From JBMNKL01 sp050261495 (GTDB lineage: Bacteria; Bacillota; Clostridia; Acetivibrionales; DTU013): 23,583 bases of DNA. Numbering within the stretch: position 1 is the first letter of the stretch; every line of letters starts with the position of its first letter. Below the pieces are notes generated by a model. That model saw only the letters and a list, made by a program, of their open reading frames with translations. It ran no database searches and had not been told where the DNA came from. Made by a program: the position numbers and the translations under genes. Below are positions 14,018 through 22,414 of this stretch, piece after piece. Location: NCBI GenBank assembly GCA_050261495.1, contig JBLNDI010000151.1, forward strand, positions 1-23,583, written 5' to 3'.

Positions 14018-15385
14018 ATGTCTTTGCTCGAACGAATGCAAAAGGAGCAAAAAAACGAAATAACAGACCCGGGCGGCCAGCAGAAATTCCGAAAACCCGT
14101 CCTGCAAAAGAGCGATCCTTTTGAAAGCCTGAAAGCCAGGATACATGAGAGGATAATCGAGGAAGTAAATGCCGGCTCAATGAAGGACACTGCCGGCGAG
14201 GGACAGGATGAAAACCTGGAAAAGGCAGTTTCCGAAATTATTGAGAAGTTTTTCGAGGAAGAGGGCACGTTTATCACAAAGCTGGAAAAACAAAAGCTGA
14301 TAAGCGAAATTATTGACGAAACGACCGGTTTCGGGCCTATCAACCAGTTTATACATGACCAGTCCGTTTCGGAGATCATGGTTAACGGGCCGGGCAGCGT
14401 ATACCTTGAAAAGAACGGCCGGCTCGTGCTGAGCGATGTAACTTTCAAGGATGACCAGCATGTGATGAAAGTAATCGAGAAAATAGTAGCCCCGCTCGGG
14501 AGGCGCATTGATGAAAGCTCGCCCATGGTGGATGCCAGGCTGCCGAACGGTTCGCGCGTAAATGTCATAATCCCGCCGCTTGCACTTAATGGGCCGACTA
14601 TTACCATCAGGAAATTTTCCGAGAACCCTTATACGGTAAACGACCTGATAAGGTTCGGCACGTTGACCGCCGAGGTGGCAATGTTTTTAAAAGCCTGTGT
14701 TGAAGCCAGGCTGAACATAATCGTTTCGGGTGGTACTGGAAGCGGCAAGACAACCACGCTTAACGTACTTTCGTCATTTATACCCGAAGATGAAAGAATC
14801 GTGACGATAGAAGATGCGGCTGAGCTGCAGCTGGCGCAAGAACATGTAGTCAGGCTGGAGACCCGGCCTCCGAACATTGAAGGTAAAGGCGTCGTTTCAG
14901 TGCGGGATCTTGTCAGGAATTCGCTTCGAATGAGGCCCGACAGGATTGTTGTCGGCGAGGTTCGAAGCGGTGAAGCACTGGACATGCTGCAGGCCATGAA
15001 TACGGGACATGACGGTTCTCTCACCACGGGTCATGCCAATTCACCGAGGGATATGCTGTCAAGGCTGGAAACTATGGTGCTTATGGCCGGCATGGAACTA
15101 CCGGTGAGAGCTATAAGGGAACAGATCGCGTCCGCGATAGACCTGATAATACAGCAGTCCAGGATGAAGGACGGCAGCCGCAAAATAACGCATATAACAG
15201 AGATAACGGGAATGGAAGGCGACATTATCACGCTGCAGGATATATTCGTGTTCAGGCAGCAGGGAAGGGATGAAAAAGGACGCATACTTGGCTCGCTGGT
15301 TCCCACCGGTATAATGCCGAAATTTATTGAAAACTTTGAAAACTACGGCATTTCATTGCCGACCGATATATTTATGAAAAATTAA
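14018..15385 (+). CDS. cpaF: CpaF/TadA secretion ATPase
   Basis: A 455-residue type II/IV secretion NTPase that powers Flp pilus assembly from the cytoplasmic face. The variable N-terminal 90 residues are followed by the N-terminal domain (GFGPINQFIHDQSVSEIMVNG). The core shows Walker A GGTGSGKTT (238-246), an aspartate box (ERIVTIEDAAEL), Walker B-like RMRPDRIVVGEVRSGEALDML and a histidine box (TGHDGSLTTGHAN), all CpaF hallmarks. AAGGAGG lies 13 bases before the ATG, with GGCGGG closer; the start is a good fit but not certain. It sits between cpaE and tadB in the usual order. Confidence 0.96.
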   Translation: MSLLERMQKEQKNEITDPGGQQKFRKPVLQKSDPFESLKARIHERIIEEVNAGSMKDTAGEGQDENLEKAVSEIIEKFFEEEGTFITKLEKQKLISEIIDETTGFGPINQFIHDQSVSEIMVNGPGSVYLEKNGRLVLSDVTFKDDQHVMKVIEKIVAPLGRRIDESSPMVDARLPNGSRVNVIIPPLALNGPTITIRKFSENPYTVNDLIRFGTLTAEVAMFLKACVEARLNIIVSGGTGSGKTTTLNVLSSFIPEDERIVTIEDAAELQLAQEHVVRLETRPPNIEGKGVVSVRDLVRNSLRMRPDRIVVGEVRSGEALDMLQAMNTGHDGSLTTGHANSPRDMLSRLETMVLMAGMELPVRAIREQIASAIDLIIQQSRMKDGSRKITHITEITGMEGDIITLQDIFVFRQQGRDEKGRILGSLVPTGIMPKFIENFENYGISLPTDIFMKN

Positions 15386-15452
15386 GGACCGGCGGACATC
15401 CCCGGGTTTACCCCCGTTTTATTTGCCCGGAAGGTTTGAGGGAGGACTTTTT

Positions 15453-16427
15453 GTGAAGGTTTTTCTGACACTTTTAAGCTTTGCTTCGGCATTCATACTT
15501 GCCTACAATTTTCTGAAGGCGGTATTTTTAAAGCATGATTATATATCACGCCTGAAAAGGTACATAAATGTCGAGGAAGCATGGGAAGAAAAAAAAGAAT
15601 ATAAAAAGAAGGATAACGCGGCCGTCTTCAGGGAAATTGTCTCGAAGGGGATAGGTAAAATAAAGTTTCTTGACGGATACAAGCAAAGGATCAGGACAAA
15701 CCTGGCACGGGCCCATATACTGCTGAAGGCGGAGGAATTCATAACTTTCAGCCTTTTGACTTTTTGCCTGACTTTTTTACTGGCATTGCTGGTTATGGGC
15801 TCCAGAGCCTGGCCGGCAGCGCTGGCTGTCGGTCTGGCAGGCTGGTTTTTGCCTTCCTGGGCTGTCAAAAGCAAGATAAGGAAGAGAGTCAGGCTTATAA
15901 ATGAACAGTTAAGCGACGCCATCACCATATTGTCAAGCTCGCTGAAAGCCGGGCACAGTTTTTTTCAGGCAGTGGATATGGCAGCGGAGGAAATGTCCGG
16001 TCCTATATCGGAGGAATTTTTAATATTGAAAAAAGAAATAAGCCTTGGCCTTGATACGGAAAAAGCGCTGGAAAACATGGCTGCCAGGATTTCGAGCGAC
16101 GATATGGACATACTTGTTACGGCAGTCATCATCCAGAGGCAATCGGGAGGCAACCTGGCGGAATTGCTTGACAGCATTGCCGCTACTATCAGGGACAGGG
16201 TAAAAATAAAAAGGGATTTAAAAACCATAACCGCGCAGGGAAGGATTTCAGGCCTGATCATTTCAATACTGCCGTTCGTACTATGCGGTATTATATACTT
16301 GATGAACCCTTCACAGATGAGCCTGCTTTTTACAACGCCGTTGGGACAAGTCATGTCGGTGGTTGCCCTGGCGATGGAAATCACTGGAATCATGCTGATA
16401 CGCAAAATTGTCAGGATAGAAATATAG
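15453..16427 (+). CDS. tadB: TadB-like platform protein, T2SSF domain
   Basis: A 324-residue integral membrane protein of the type II secretion F family, forming the inner-membrane platform with TadC. An N-terminal membrane helix (about 1-22) and a charged cytoplasmic stretch are followed by two hydrophobic segments around residues 96-136. The T2SSF core contains LSDAITILSSSLKAGHSFFQAVDMAAEE and IQRQSGGNLAELLDSIAATIRDR, and two C-terminal membrane segments close the protein. GTG at 15453 is chosen because GGGAGG lies eight bases upstream; the longer in-frame TTG at 15423 has no such site. The stop codon overlaps the ribosome site of tadC. Confidence 0.93.
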   Translation: MKVFLTLLSFASAFILAYNFLKAVFLKHDYISRLKRYINVEEAWEEKKEYKKKDNAAVFREIVSKGIGKIKFLDGYKQRIRTNLARAHILLKAEEFITFSLLTFCLTFLLALLVMGSRAWPAALAVGLAGWFLPSWAVKSKIRKRVRLINEQLSDAITILSSSLKAGHSFFQAVDMAAEEMSGPISEEFLILKKEISLGLDTEKALENMAARISSDDMDILVTAVIIQRQSGGNLAELLDSIAATIRDRVKIKRDLKTITAQGRISGLIISILPFVLCGIIYLMNPSQMSLLFTTPLGQVMSVVALAMEITGIMLIRKIVRIEI

Positions 16428-16439
16428 GAGGTATTAGGG

Positions 16440-17360
16440 ATGCTGGCGGCAATTGTCTTAATGGTGTTCATATCCTGCTTTTTATTAATTTATGCCTTGC
16501 TGTCCTGCTTAAAGAGCGACAAGCTTTCGATATTGCGCCGGCTTGAGAACATAAAGCAATCCAAAAGCGGGACGGAACCCGAGGAGTTCAGCCAGCCGCT
16601 TTTTTCAAGGGTGCTTCGTCCGATGCTGGACAGCATGGGAAAGGCAATGATGAAAGTTACGCCCGGCGAGCTTGTCTCCTCCCTCGAGATAAAAATCGCC
16701 ATAGCCGGAAACCCGGGAAACCTGGATGTTAAAGGCTGGATAAACATACAGGCAATGCTGTCCGCAGGATTGCCGCTTATTACGCTGTTATTATCCATAA
16801 AATCCGGTATCCCGGCAGGCTTGCTGGTGATTGTTATCCTGGCCGAAGTGGGGATGGGATTCGTGCTGCCGGGTTTCATCCTTGGAAAAATGGTTTCTGC
16901 AAGGCAAAAATCCATAATAAACTCGCTGCCTGATTTTATTGATCTCCTTACAATCAGTGTTGAAGCAGGCCTGGGATTTGACGCGGCATTGCTCAAGGTA
17001 GTGGAGAAGAAACCGGGTCCGCTGGCGTCGGAATTTGAAAAGGTATTGCAGGAAATCAAGGTCGGGAAGCAAAAGAAAGACGCATTGAAAGATATGGCCA
17101 GAAGACTGGATATCCAGGATTTGACCACATTCATAAACGCGACGATCCAGGCGGAACAGTTTGGGATCGGGATTGCGAACGTGCTGAGAATCCAGTCGAG
17201 ACAGATGAGGATGAAGAGAAAGCAAAGGGCACAGGAACGCGCCATGAAAGTGCCGGTAAAGATGATGATACCGATGGTTGTATTTATATTTCCCACCTTG
17301 TTCATAGTTTTGCTTGGTCCCGTTGTTATTAAACTGATTGAGCAGTTTGCAAATTATTAG
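16440..17360 (+). CDS. tadC: TadC-like platform protein, T2SSF domain
   Basis: A 306-residue membrane protein paired with TadB. An N-terminal membrane helix, a cytoplasmic region and two central hydrophobic segments lead to the T2SSF core SLPDFIDLLTISVEAGLGFDAALLKV and FINATIQAEQFGIGIANVLRIQSRQMR, then a last membrane helix near the C terminus. AGGAGGT lies just before the ATG and is shared with the tadB stop codon, so the two are co-translated. This is the last tad gene seen. No clear terminator follows, and no prepilin peptidase gene is present in the window. Confidence 0.93.
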   Translation: MLAAIVLMVFISCFLLIYALLSCLKSDKLSILRRLENIKQSKSGTEPEEFSQPLFSRVLRPMLDSMGKAMMKVTPGELVSSLEIKIAIAGNPGNLDVKGWINIQAMLSAGLPLITLLLSIKSGIPAGLLVIVILAEVGMGFVLPGFILGKMVSARQKSIINSLPDFIDLLTISVEAGLGFDAALLKVVEKKPGPLASEFEKVLQEIKVGKQKKDALKDMARRLDIQDLTTFINATIQAEQFGIGIANVLRIQSRQMRMKRKQRAQERAMKVPVKMMIPMVVFIFPTLFIVLLGPVVIKLIEQFANY

Positions 17361-17468
17361 CAATTATAAAAGCATTGTTTATCAAGAGCATCGTTTCATT
17401 TGCTTAATTCATGCTTGCGGTCATTTATGGCGATGTAGTCCTGCATTAAAGAAAATCCGTTAATATGA

Positions 17469-17497
17469 TTGAAGTTGAATGAAGATGGAAGTATAAT
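17469..17497 (+). promoter_or_regulatory. Promoter upstream of the homocysteine methyltransferase gene
   Basis: TTGAAG (17469-17474), a 17-bp spacer and a consensus TATAAT (17492-17497), about 48 bp before the start codon. A second TATAAT lies at 17502-17507. Confidence 0.75.
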
Positions 17498-17544
17498 GAA
17501 GTATAATATAAGGATACAACCGGTATCTGAACGGAGGCTTCCAT

Positions 17545-18852
17545 ATGAATGATTTTCTTAAGGAAATAGAAAAACGTATACTTGTGCATGACGGCTCGAA
17601 AGGATACATGCTGCAGCAAATGGGCCTGAAAGGCGGCGAATGCGGGGAAGCGTGGAACATTACCAACCAGGACGCCGTCAGGGCGATTTACCGTTCTTAC
17701 CTCGAGGCAGGCTCGGATGTCATCCAGACAAACACGTTTTCCGGCAGCAGGTTGAATTTGCAGAAATACGGGTTGGGAGACAAAACCTATGAGATTAATT
17801 ACCAGGGTGTGAAGCTTGCGAAGGAAATAGCGGGAGGAAAGGCTTTTGTCTGCGCATCGGCAGGTCCGACAGGCTGCTTGTTCGAGCCTTCCGGAGAACT
17901 CACATTTGAAAAGGCGCGGGAGGTGTTCCGTGAGCAGGTAAAGGCGCTCGCCGACGGCGGGGCGGATATTATCAACTTCGAATCGTTTACGGACCTGGCG
18001 GAATTAAGGGCTGCGTATTTTTCGGCAAGGGAAGTGTGCAATCTTCCGATAATCTGCTCGATGACTTTTGAGAATAATGGGCGTACCCTTATGGGAACCG
18101 ATCCTTTTATAGCGGTTTTAGTGTTGAAATCATTAGGGGCCGATATGGTGGGCGCCAACTGCTCGCTCGGCCCGGAACATATGGATGGTATTGCAAAGGG
18201 CTTTTTCGAAGCGGGAGGCGGTTACCTCAGCATGAAGCCTAATGCAGGCCTCCCGAGGGTTGATGGTGATAAGGTTTTATATGATGAGACGCCTGGGCAT
18301 TTCGCAGACCGGGTTTCCAATTACATACGGTACGGCGCCAGGCTGATAGGCGGCTGCTGCGGCACGACGCCGCCTTTTATCTCGGCTTTGAAATCAAGAA
18401 TTGCCGGGATGGAACCGGGACCCGCCAAGAAGATTCCCTCGGGGTATATTGCATCGCCGGTGAAATATATCCATGTATCGGAAATAAACCGGCACAATAC
18501 AGGTTTGCTGGATGCGTCGTCGAATGATGACCTTCTGGAGGCTATTGCCGGAAACGATTGGCCGTATGTGGAAGAAACGGCCCTTGACTTGGCGTCGGAA
18601 GGTTTTGATGCGGTCCGCATAAACGTGGACGCAGCCGGAAAGGACGCAATGATTTTAAGCCGTGTTATTGACAGGGTGCAATGGTATGTAAGGGAACCGC
18701 TGGTACTGGAGACGGAAGATCCGGCATCGCTCGAAAACGCGCTTGTTATTTACAGGGGAGTGGCTGGCGTCGTTATCAAAGGGGAGGAATCAACAAAAGC
18801 GGCTTTGAAAGAAATAGCCAATAAGTACGGCAGCGTAATCTTGGAAAGTTGA
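17545..18852 (+). CDS. Homocysteine S-methyltransferase domain protein, MetH-like, C-terminally truncated
   Basis: 435 residues. The first 290 form a homocysteine S-methyltransferase barrel with the zinc-binding cysteines Cys206 (GANCS), Cys271 and Cys272 (GGCCGTTP) intact, so homocysteine binding looks possible. The rest (about 305-435) resembles only the first half of a MetH pterin-binding barrel: DDLLEAIAGNDWPYVEETALDLASEG and an EDPASLENAL segment. The signature ERTNPTG is replaced by SEINRHNTG and the protein stops at KYGSVILES. The remaining half barrel and the B12-binding domain of full MetH are missing. The ATG has ACGGAGG upstream. It may use a separate methyl-B12 protein or S-methylmethionine, or be a decayed metH. 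Confidence 0.82.
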   Translation: MNDFLKEIEKRILVHDGSKGYMLQQMGLKGGECGEAWNITNQDAVRAIYRSYLEAGSDVIQTNTFSGSRLNLQKYGLGDKTYEINYQGVKLAKEIAGGKAFVCASAGPTGCLFEPSGELTFEKAREVFREQVKALADGGADIINFESFTDLAELRAAYFSAREVCNLPIICSMTFENNGRTLMGTDPFIAVLVLKSLGADMVGANCSLGPEHMDGIAKGFFEAGGGYLSMKPNAGLPRVDGDKVLYDETPGHFADRVSNYIRYGARLIGGCCGTTPPFISALKSRIAGMEPGPAKKIPSGYIASPVKYIHVSEINRHNTGLLDASSNDDLLEAIAGNDWPYVEETALDLASEGFDAVRINVDAAGKDAMILSRVIDRVQWYVREPLVLETEDPASLENALVIYRGVAGVVIKGEESTKAALKEIANKYGSVILES

Positions 18853-18889
18853 TATGGTAAAAAATGAATGATAAAATTATAGGTACAAT

Positions 18890-19831
18890 ATGGTTACGCA
18901 CCCGGGTGGGTGCGAAATAGGCCCAAGGCCGATAGATTTACATTTAAAAGCGTTGAAGAGCATGGGGGCGAAGGTCCAGGACGCCCAGCGAGGCTTTATT
19001 TACTGCGAAGCGGACAGGTTGAAAGGATGCGACATACAGCTTGATTATCCGAGTGTCGGAGCGACTGAAAATATAATGCTGGCTTCGGCATTCGCCGAAG
19101 GGGAGACGATAATCAGGAACGCGGCAAAAGAACCTGAAATACTGGACCTTCAAAATTACTTGACGGCAATCGGCGTAAAGGTCTCAGGAGCGGGAACCGG
19201 AGCAATCCGGATTTCCGGCGGTCCGGCAAACAAGTTGAGAAACGCGGAACATACTATTATTACGGATCGCATTGTTACAGGTACATACATGGTTGCTGCA
19301 GGAATCACCGGAGGCGAGCTGCTGCTGAAAAACGTGATTCCCGAGCACCTTGGCTCGGTAATTTCTCTTCTAAGGGAAAGCGGGTGCAGGATAACGATAA
19401 AAGATAGCACCTTGCTGGTAAATGGGCCGGCGCGGCTTAGGGCGATCGACATAATAAGAACCCTGCCTTACCCGGGATTTCCTACCGATATGCAGGCGCA
19501 GTTTGTGGCGATGCTTAGCATTGCAAGGGGTACCAGCATAATGGTGGAAACTGTTTTTGAAAACAGGTACAAGCATGTGGGCGAATTGCTCAAAATGGGC
19601 GCCAATATAAAGCTTGAGGGACGTCTTGCGGTAATAAAAGGGGTCAAGAAGCTCACCGGCGCAAATGTGTGCGCGCGCGACCTCAGGGGCGGAGCGGCTT
19701 TGGTATTGGCCGGGCTGGCGGCGGACGGCGAAACGGTGATTTCCGATATCAAGCATATTGACAGGGGCTATGAGAATATTGAGGAAAAGCTGAGACAGGC
19801 AGGTGCGTCGATACAGAGGATTAACGACTGA
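18890..19831 (+). pseudogene. murA: murA fragment lacking about 107 N-terminal codons (UDP-GlcNAc enolpyruvyltransferase)
   Basis: 313 residues that match MurA from just before its catalytic loop to the end. HPGGCEIGPRPIDLH keeps the reactive cysteine (Cys8 here, Cys115 in E. coli). GFPTDMQAQF keeps the catalytic aspartate (Asp305 in E. coli), and DLRGGAALVLAG and HIDRGYENIEEKLR are also present. MurA is normally about 420 residues, so the first 107 or so are absent, including the KN and Arg91 substrate-binding residues and the strands that close domain one. An in-frame TAA lies at 18872-18874, and no earlier murA sequence appears in other frames. Only AGGT precedes the ATG. The product is unlikely to be active alone; a second murA elsewhere would be needed. 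Confidence 0.8.
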
Positions 19832-19852
19832 AGTGTTTTCGGAGGGTACCGA

Positions 19853-20701
19853 ATGAAGATACGAAGGATGAAAGATGTACGGAAGCCTGTAATCACGAAC
19901 AGCAAAAGAAAAAGTAGGCTGAAAAAGGTGTTGCGTTTTTTAAAATACATGCTGGTGACGGCCTTGTTTGCAACAACTGTTGTGTACGCAGCTATATCGC
20001 CTTTTTTTAATATAAAGAAGATTACGGCAAAGGAATCCGCGCATTACGGAACGGATGAATTAATCGGAGCATCCGGCATCCGGAAAGGAATAAACGGGTT
20101 TCGCCTTTTATTCGGAGGTCAGGGCAAAATTTTTCTTTTCAGGATAGGCATTGCCGAGAATGCAATAATTGAAAAGTGTCCATATGTAAAAAAAGCCGTG
20201 GTAAGGTATGTAATCCCGTCGACAGTGGTTATAGAAGTGGAAGAAAGACAAGCCGGCGCAATTTTGCGGATGGACGGCGTGGACCTTTTGATCGACAGGG
20301 AGGGCTACCTGCTTGAAATAGATCCTGACCTCGATAAAACGGATCTTCCGGTTATAAAGGGAGTCGAACCTGAATCCCTGATCCCGGGAAAAAAGTTGAA
20401 TATAAATAAGGAAATCCTCTTATCAGCATTTAAAGTGTTTGATACAATAAGAGAAGTTGACGAATTGGATGCGGACAAGCTGCTGCCGGACGTAGATTAT
20501 ATAAACGTTGCGGATTTGCAGAATGTCAGTTTTTCATTGCAGTCACGCGTTATTGTAAACCTTGGCAAGCTGGAAGACCTGCATTACAAGATTAGTGCGG
20601 CGAAAACCATATTTGCCAGGAATATAAAAAAATCTGAGAGGGGCAAATTGGATTTTTCAACTGGTTCAAATCCTGTTTTTTCCCCGGAAAATGGAGGGTA
20701 A
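19853..20701 (+). CDS. ftsQ: Cell division protein FtsQ/DivIB
   Basis: A 282-residue bitopic divisome protein. A basic cytoplasmic tail (1-30) is followed by one membrane helix (about 31-49: MLVTALFATTVVYAAIS) and the POTRA domain starting FFNIKKITAKESAHYGTDELIGASGIRKG. The FtsQ domain follows (VKKAVVRYVIPSTVVIEVEERQAGAIL). Firmicute FtsQ/DivIB stabilises FtsL and FtsB at the septum. GGAGGG lies before the ATG, 21 bp after the murA fragment. The last codons hold the ribosome site of the next gene. The low-complexity end (FSTGSNPVFSPENGG) is not conserved. Confidence 0.92.
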   Translation: MKIRRMKDVRKPVITNSKRKSRLKKVLRFLKYMLVTALFATTVVYAAISPFFNIKKITAKESAHYGTDELIGASGIRKGINGFRLLFGGQGKIFLFRIGIAENAIIEKCPYVKKAVVRYVIPSTVVIEVEERQAGAILRMDGVDLLIDREGYLLEIDPDLDKTDLPVIKGVEPESLIPGKKLNINKEILLSAFKVFDTIREVDELDADKLLPDVDYINVADLQNVSFSLQSRVIVNLGKLEDLHYKISAAKTIFARNIKKSERGKLDFSTGSNPVFSPENGG

Positions 20702-20705
20702 ACGC

Positions 20706-21056
20706 ATGTTTCCGATTTTGGGAATAATCATAGGAATATTAATAGGAGTCTTTTTCATCCCGGTGAATATTCCGCAGCAGTATTCGATCTACATGGCTGT
20801 TGCCATACTGGCGGCATTGGATTCGGTATTCGGCGGAATCGCTACAAACCTGCAAGGCAAGTTTGACATGAAAATCTTCGTTTCCGGTTTTTTCGGAAAT
20901 GCAATCCTGGCGGCTATACTTGCGTATATCGGCGACCAGCTGGGGCTGCAGTTGTACCTGGCGGCGATCTTCGCGTTTGGCAACAGGATATTCTTAAATT
21001 TCGCAATTATTCGAAGATACATGTTGAATAAGTCCGGTAAAAAAGATAATATATAG
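20706..21056 (+). CDS. sbp: Small basic protein, Sbp family (DUF1290)
   Basis: A 116-residue membrane protein with three hydrophobic segments (about 1-20, 28-46 and 61-90), matching the small basic protein commonly encoded just before ftsA in clostridia and bacilli. The family motifs PVNIPQQYSIYMAVAILAALDSVFGGI and FGNRIFLNFAIIRR are clear. Its function is not established; the link to division comes from conserved gene order. The ATG at 20706 is chosen over 20691 because GGAGGG lies eight bases upstream, at the end of ftsQ. Confidence 0.9.
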   Translation: MFPILGIIIGILIGVFFIPVNIPQQYSIYMAVAILAALDSVFGGIATNLQGKFDMKIFVSGFFGNAILAAILAYIGDQLGLQLYLAAIFAFGNRIFLNFAIIRRYMLNKSGKKDNI

Positions 21057-21074
21057 TTTGTAGGGGGTAATTCC

Positions 21075-22307
21075 GTGGGTGAGTATATTGTAAGTATTGA
21101 CATCGGTACTTCCAAAGTATGCGCTTTGATCGGAAAAGTGAATAAACACTCGCAGCTTGATATTATCGGGAGGGGTATGGCTCCCTGCAGCGGACTAAAA
21201 AAAGGTGTGATTGTAGATATAGATAGTACGGCTGCAAGTATCAGAGATGCGATAGAAGAAGCAGAAATGTCGGCAAATATGAGGGTAGGTTCCGCATATG
21301 TCAATATCCACGGTATGCATGTAAACGTAATAAACAACAGGAGTTTAATCAATATAAACGGAAGAGAAATAACCCGGCAAGATGTAGAAAATATTCTGAA
21401 CCTGGCAAGGGATGTTGAGATTTCCGAGGACAAGCAGTTGATCGATGTAATTCCCAGGCAATATATTATAGATGACTATGATGAGATAGTCGATCCTATC
21501 GGCATGGTGGGCACCAGGCTGGAAGTCGATGCGGATATTATTGTAGGGAAAATAATATCCGTGCAGAACATCATCAAGAGCCTGGAGAGGGCGGGCATAC
21601 AAATAGACGGCATAGTGGCGGAAGCTTTTGCGACGGCCGAATTATGCCTGACAGCGGATGAGAAGGACATTGGGGCTGTGCTTCTGGATGTGGGCGGCAG
21701 TGTTACTGATATCTCCGTCTACTGTGGAAAGCGTATGGTTTTTTATGATACAATACCTGTTGGAGGGGACCACATAACAAACGATATTGCCATTGGACTC
21801 AGGATATCCAATGGGGAGGCGGAAAAAATAAAAAGGCAGTTTGAACTGGCTTTGACCTCGCTAATCAAGAACGACCAGGAAATAACCGTGCTTGATATCA
21901 ATGAAAACAAGAAAAAGAATGTCAAGGTATCGGAAGTTGTTGATATCATAGAGGCAAGGGTTTTTGAAATATTTTCGATCTGCAGGAGATTGGTGGAAAA
22001 GTCGGGAATCGTACTGCCGCCGGGGTGCAATGTCGTAATGACCGGAGCGGGCATATCTTACGTGGACGGCTGCAAGCAGCTGGCCCAGGAGGTATTTGAC
22101 ATGCCGGTCAGGGTGGTGCAGGCCGGCCAGCTGCAGGGAGTTTTAAAACCGGAATTTATCGTTTCCGCAGGTTTGATAAGGTACATCGCGAATGTCAAAA
22201 AGGGAGGCAGCCTGGCAAGCGAGCTTAAACTGAAAAAAACAACAAGCGCCAGGACGAAGGAGTCTTTTCTGGGCAAATTTGTAAATGCGCTGAAGGAATT
22301 ATTTTGA
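21075..22307 (+). CDS. ftsA: Cell division protein FtsA
   Basis: A 410-residue actin-like ATPase that ties FtsZ filaments to the membrane. The N-terminal phosphate-binding motif is IDIGTSKVCALIG and the second is LDVGGSVTDISVY. A 1C domain (about 85-165) with GREITRQDVENIL is typical of FtsA. The far C terminus, RTKESFLGKFVNALKELF, is the amphipathic membrane-targeting helix. GTG start, with AGGGGGT upstream and 18 bp after sbp. FtsZ follows after 107 bp with its own promoter. Confidence 0.96.
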   Translation: MGEYIVSIDIGTSKVCALIGKVNKHSQLDIIGRGMAPCSGLKKGVIVDIDSTAASIRDAIEEAEMSANMRVGSAYVNIHGMHVNVINNRSLININGREITRQDVENILNLARDVEISEDKQLIDVIPRQYIIDDYDEIVDPIGMVGTRLEVDADIIVGKIISVQNIIKSLERAGIQIDGIVAEAFATAELCLTADEKDIGAVLLDVGGSVTDISVYCGKRMVFYDTIPVGGDHITNDIAIGLRISNGEAEKIKRQFELALTSLIKNDQEITVLDINENKKKNVKVSEVVDIIEARVFEIFSICRRLVEKSGIVLPPGCNVVMTGAGISYVDGCKQLAQEVFDMPVRVVQAGQLQGVLKPEFIVSAGLIRYIANVKKGGSLASELKLKKTTSARTKESFLGKFVNALKELF

Positions 22308-22347
22308 GCGAATGGCAATATACGTTAATAACTTACAAAACTATTTC

Positions 22348-22376
22348 TTGCTTTAATTATTGGAATAAGATATTAT
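22348..22376 (+). promoter_or_regulatory. Promoter in the ftsA-ftsZ gap
   Basis: TTGCTT (22348-22353), a 17-bp spacer and TATTAT (22371-22376), about 38 bp before the ftsZ start. It would allow ftsZ to be expressed above ftsA. Confidence 0.65.
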
Positions 22377-22414
22377 TTAAGTAATGCCAAACCAAGGACG
22401 AAGGGGGATTCAAT

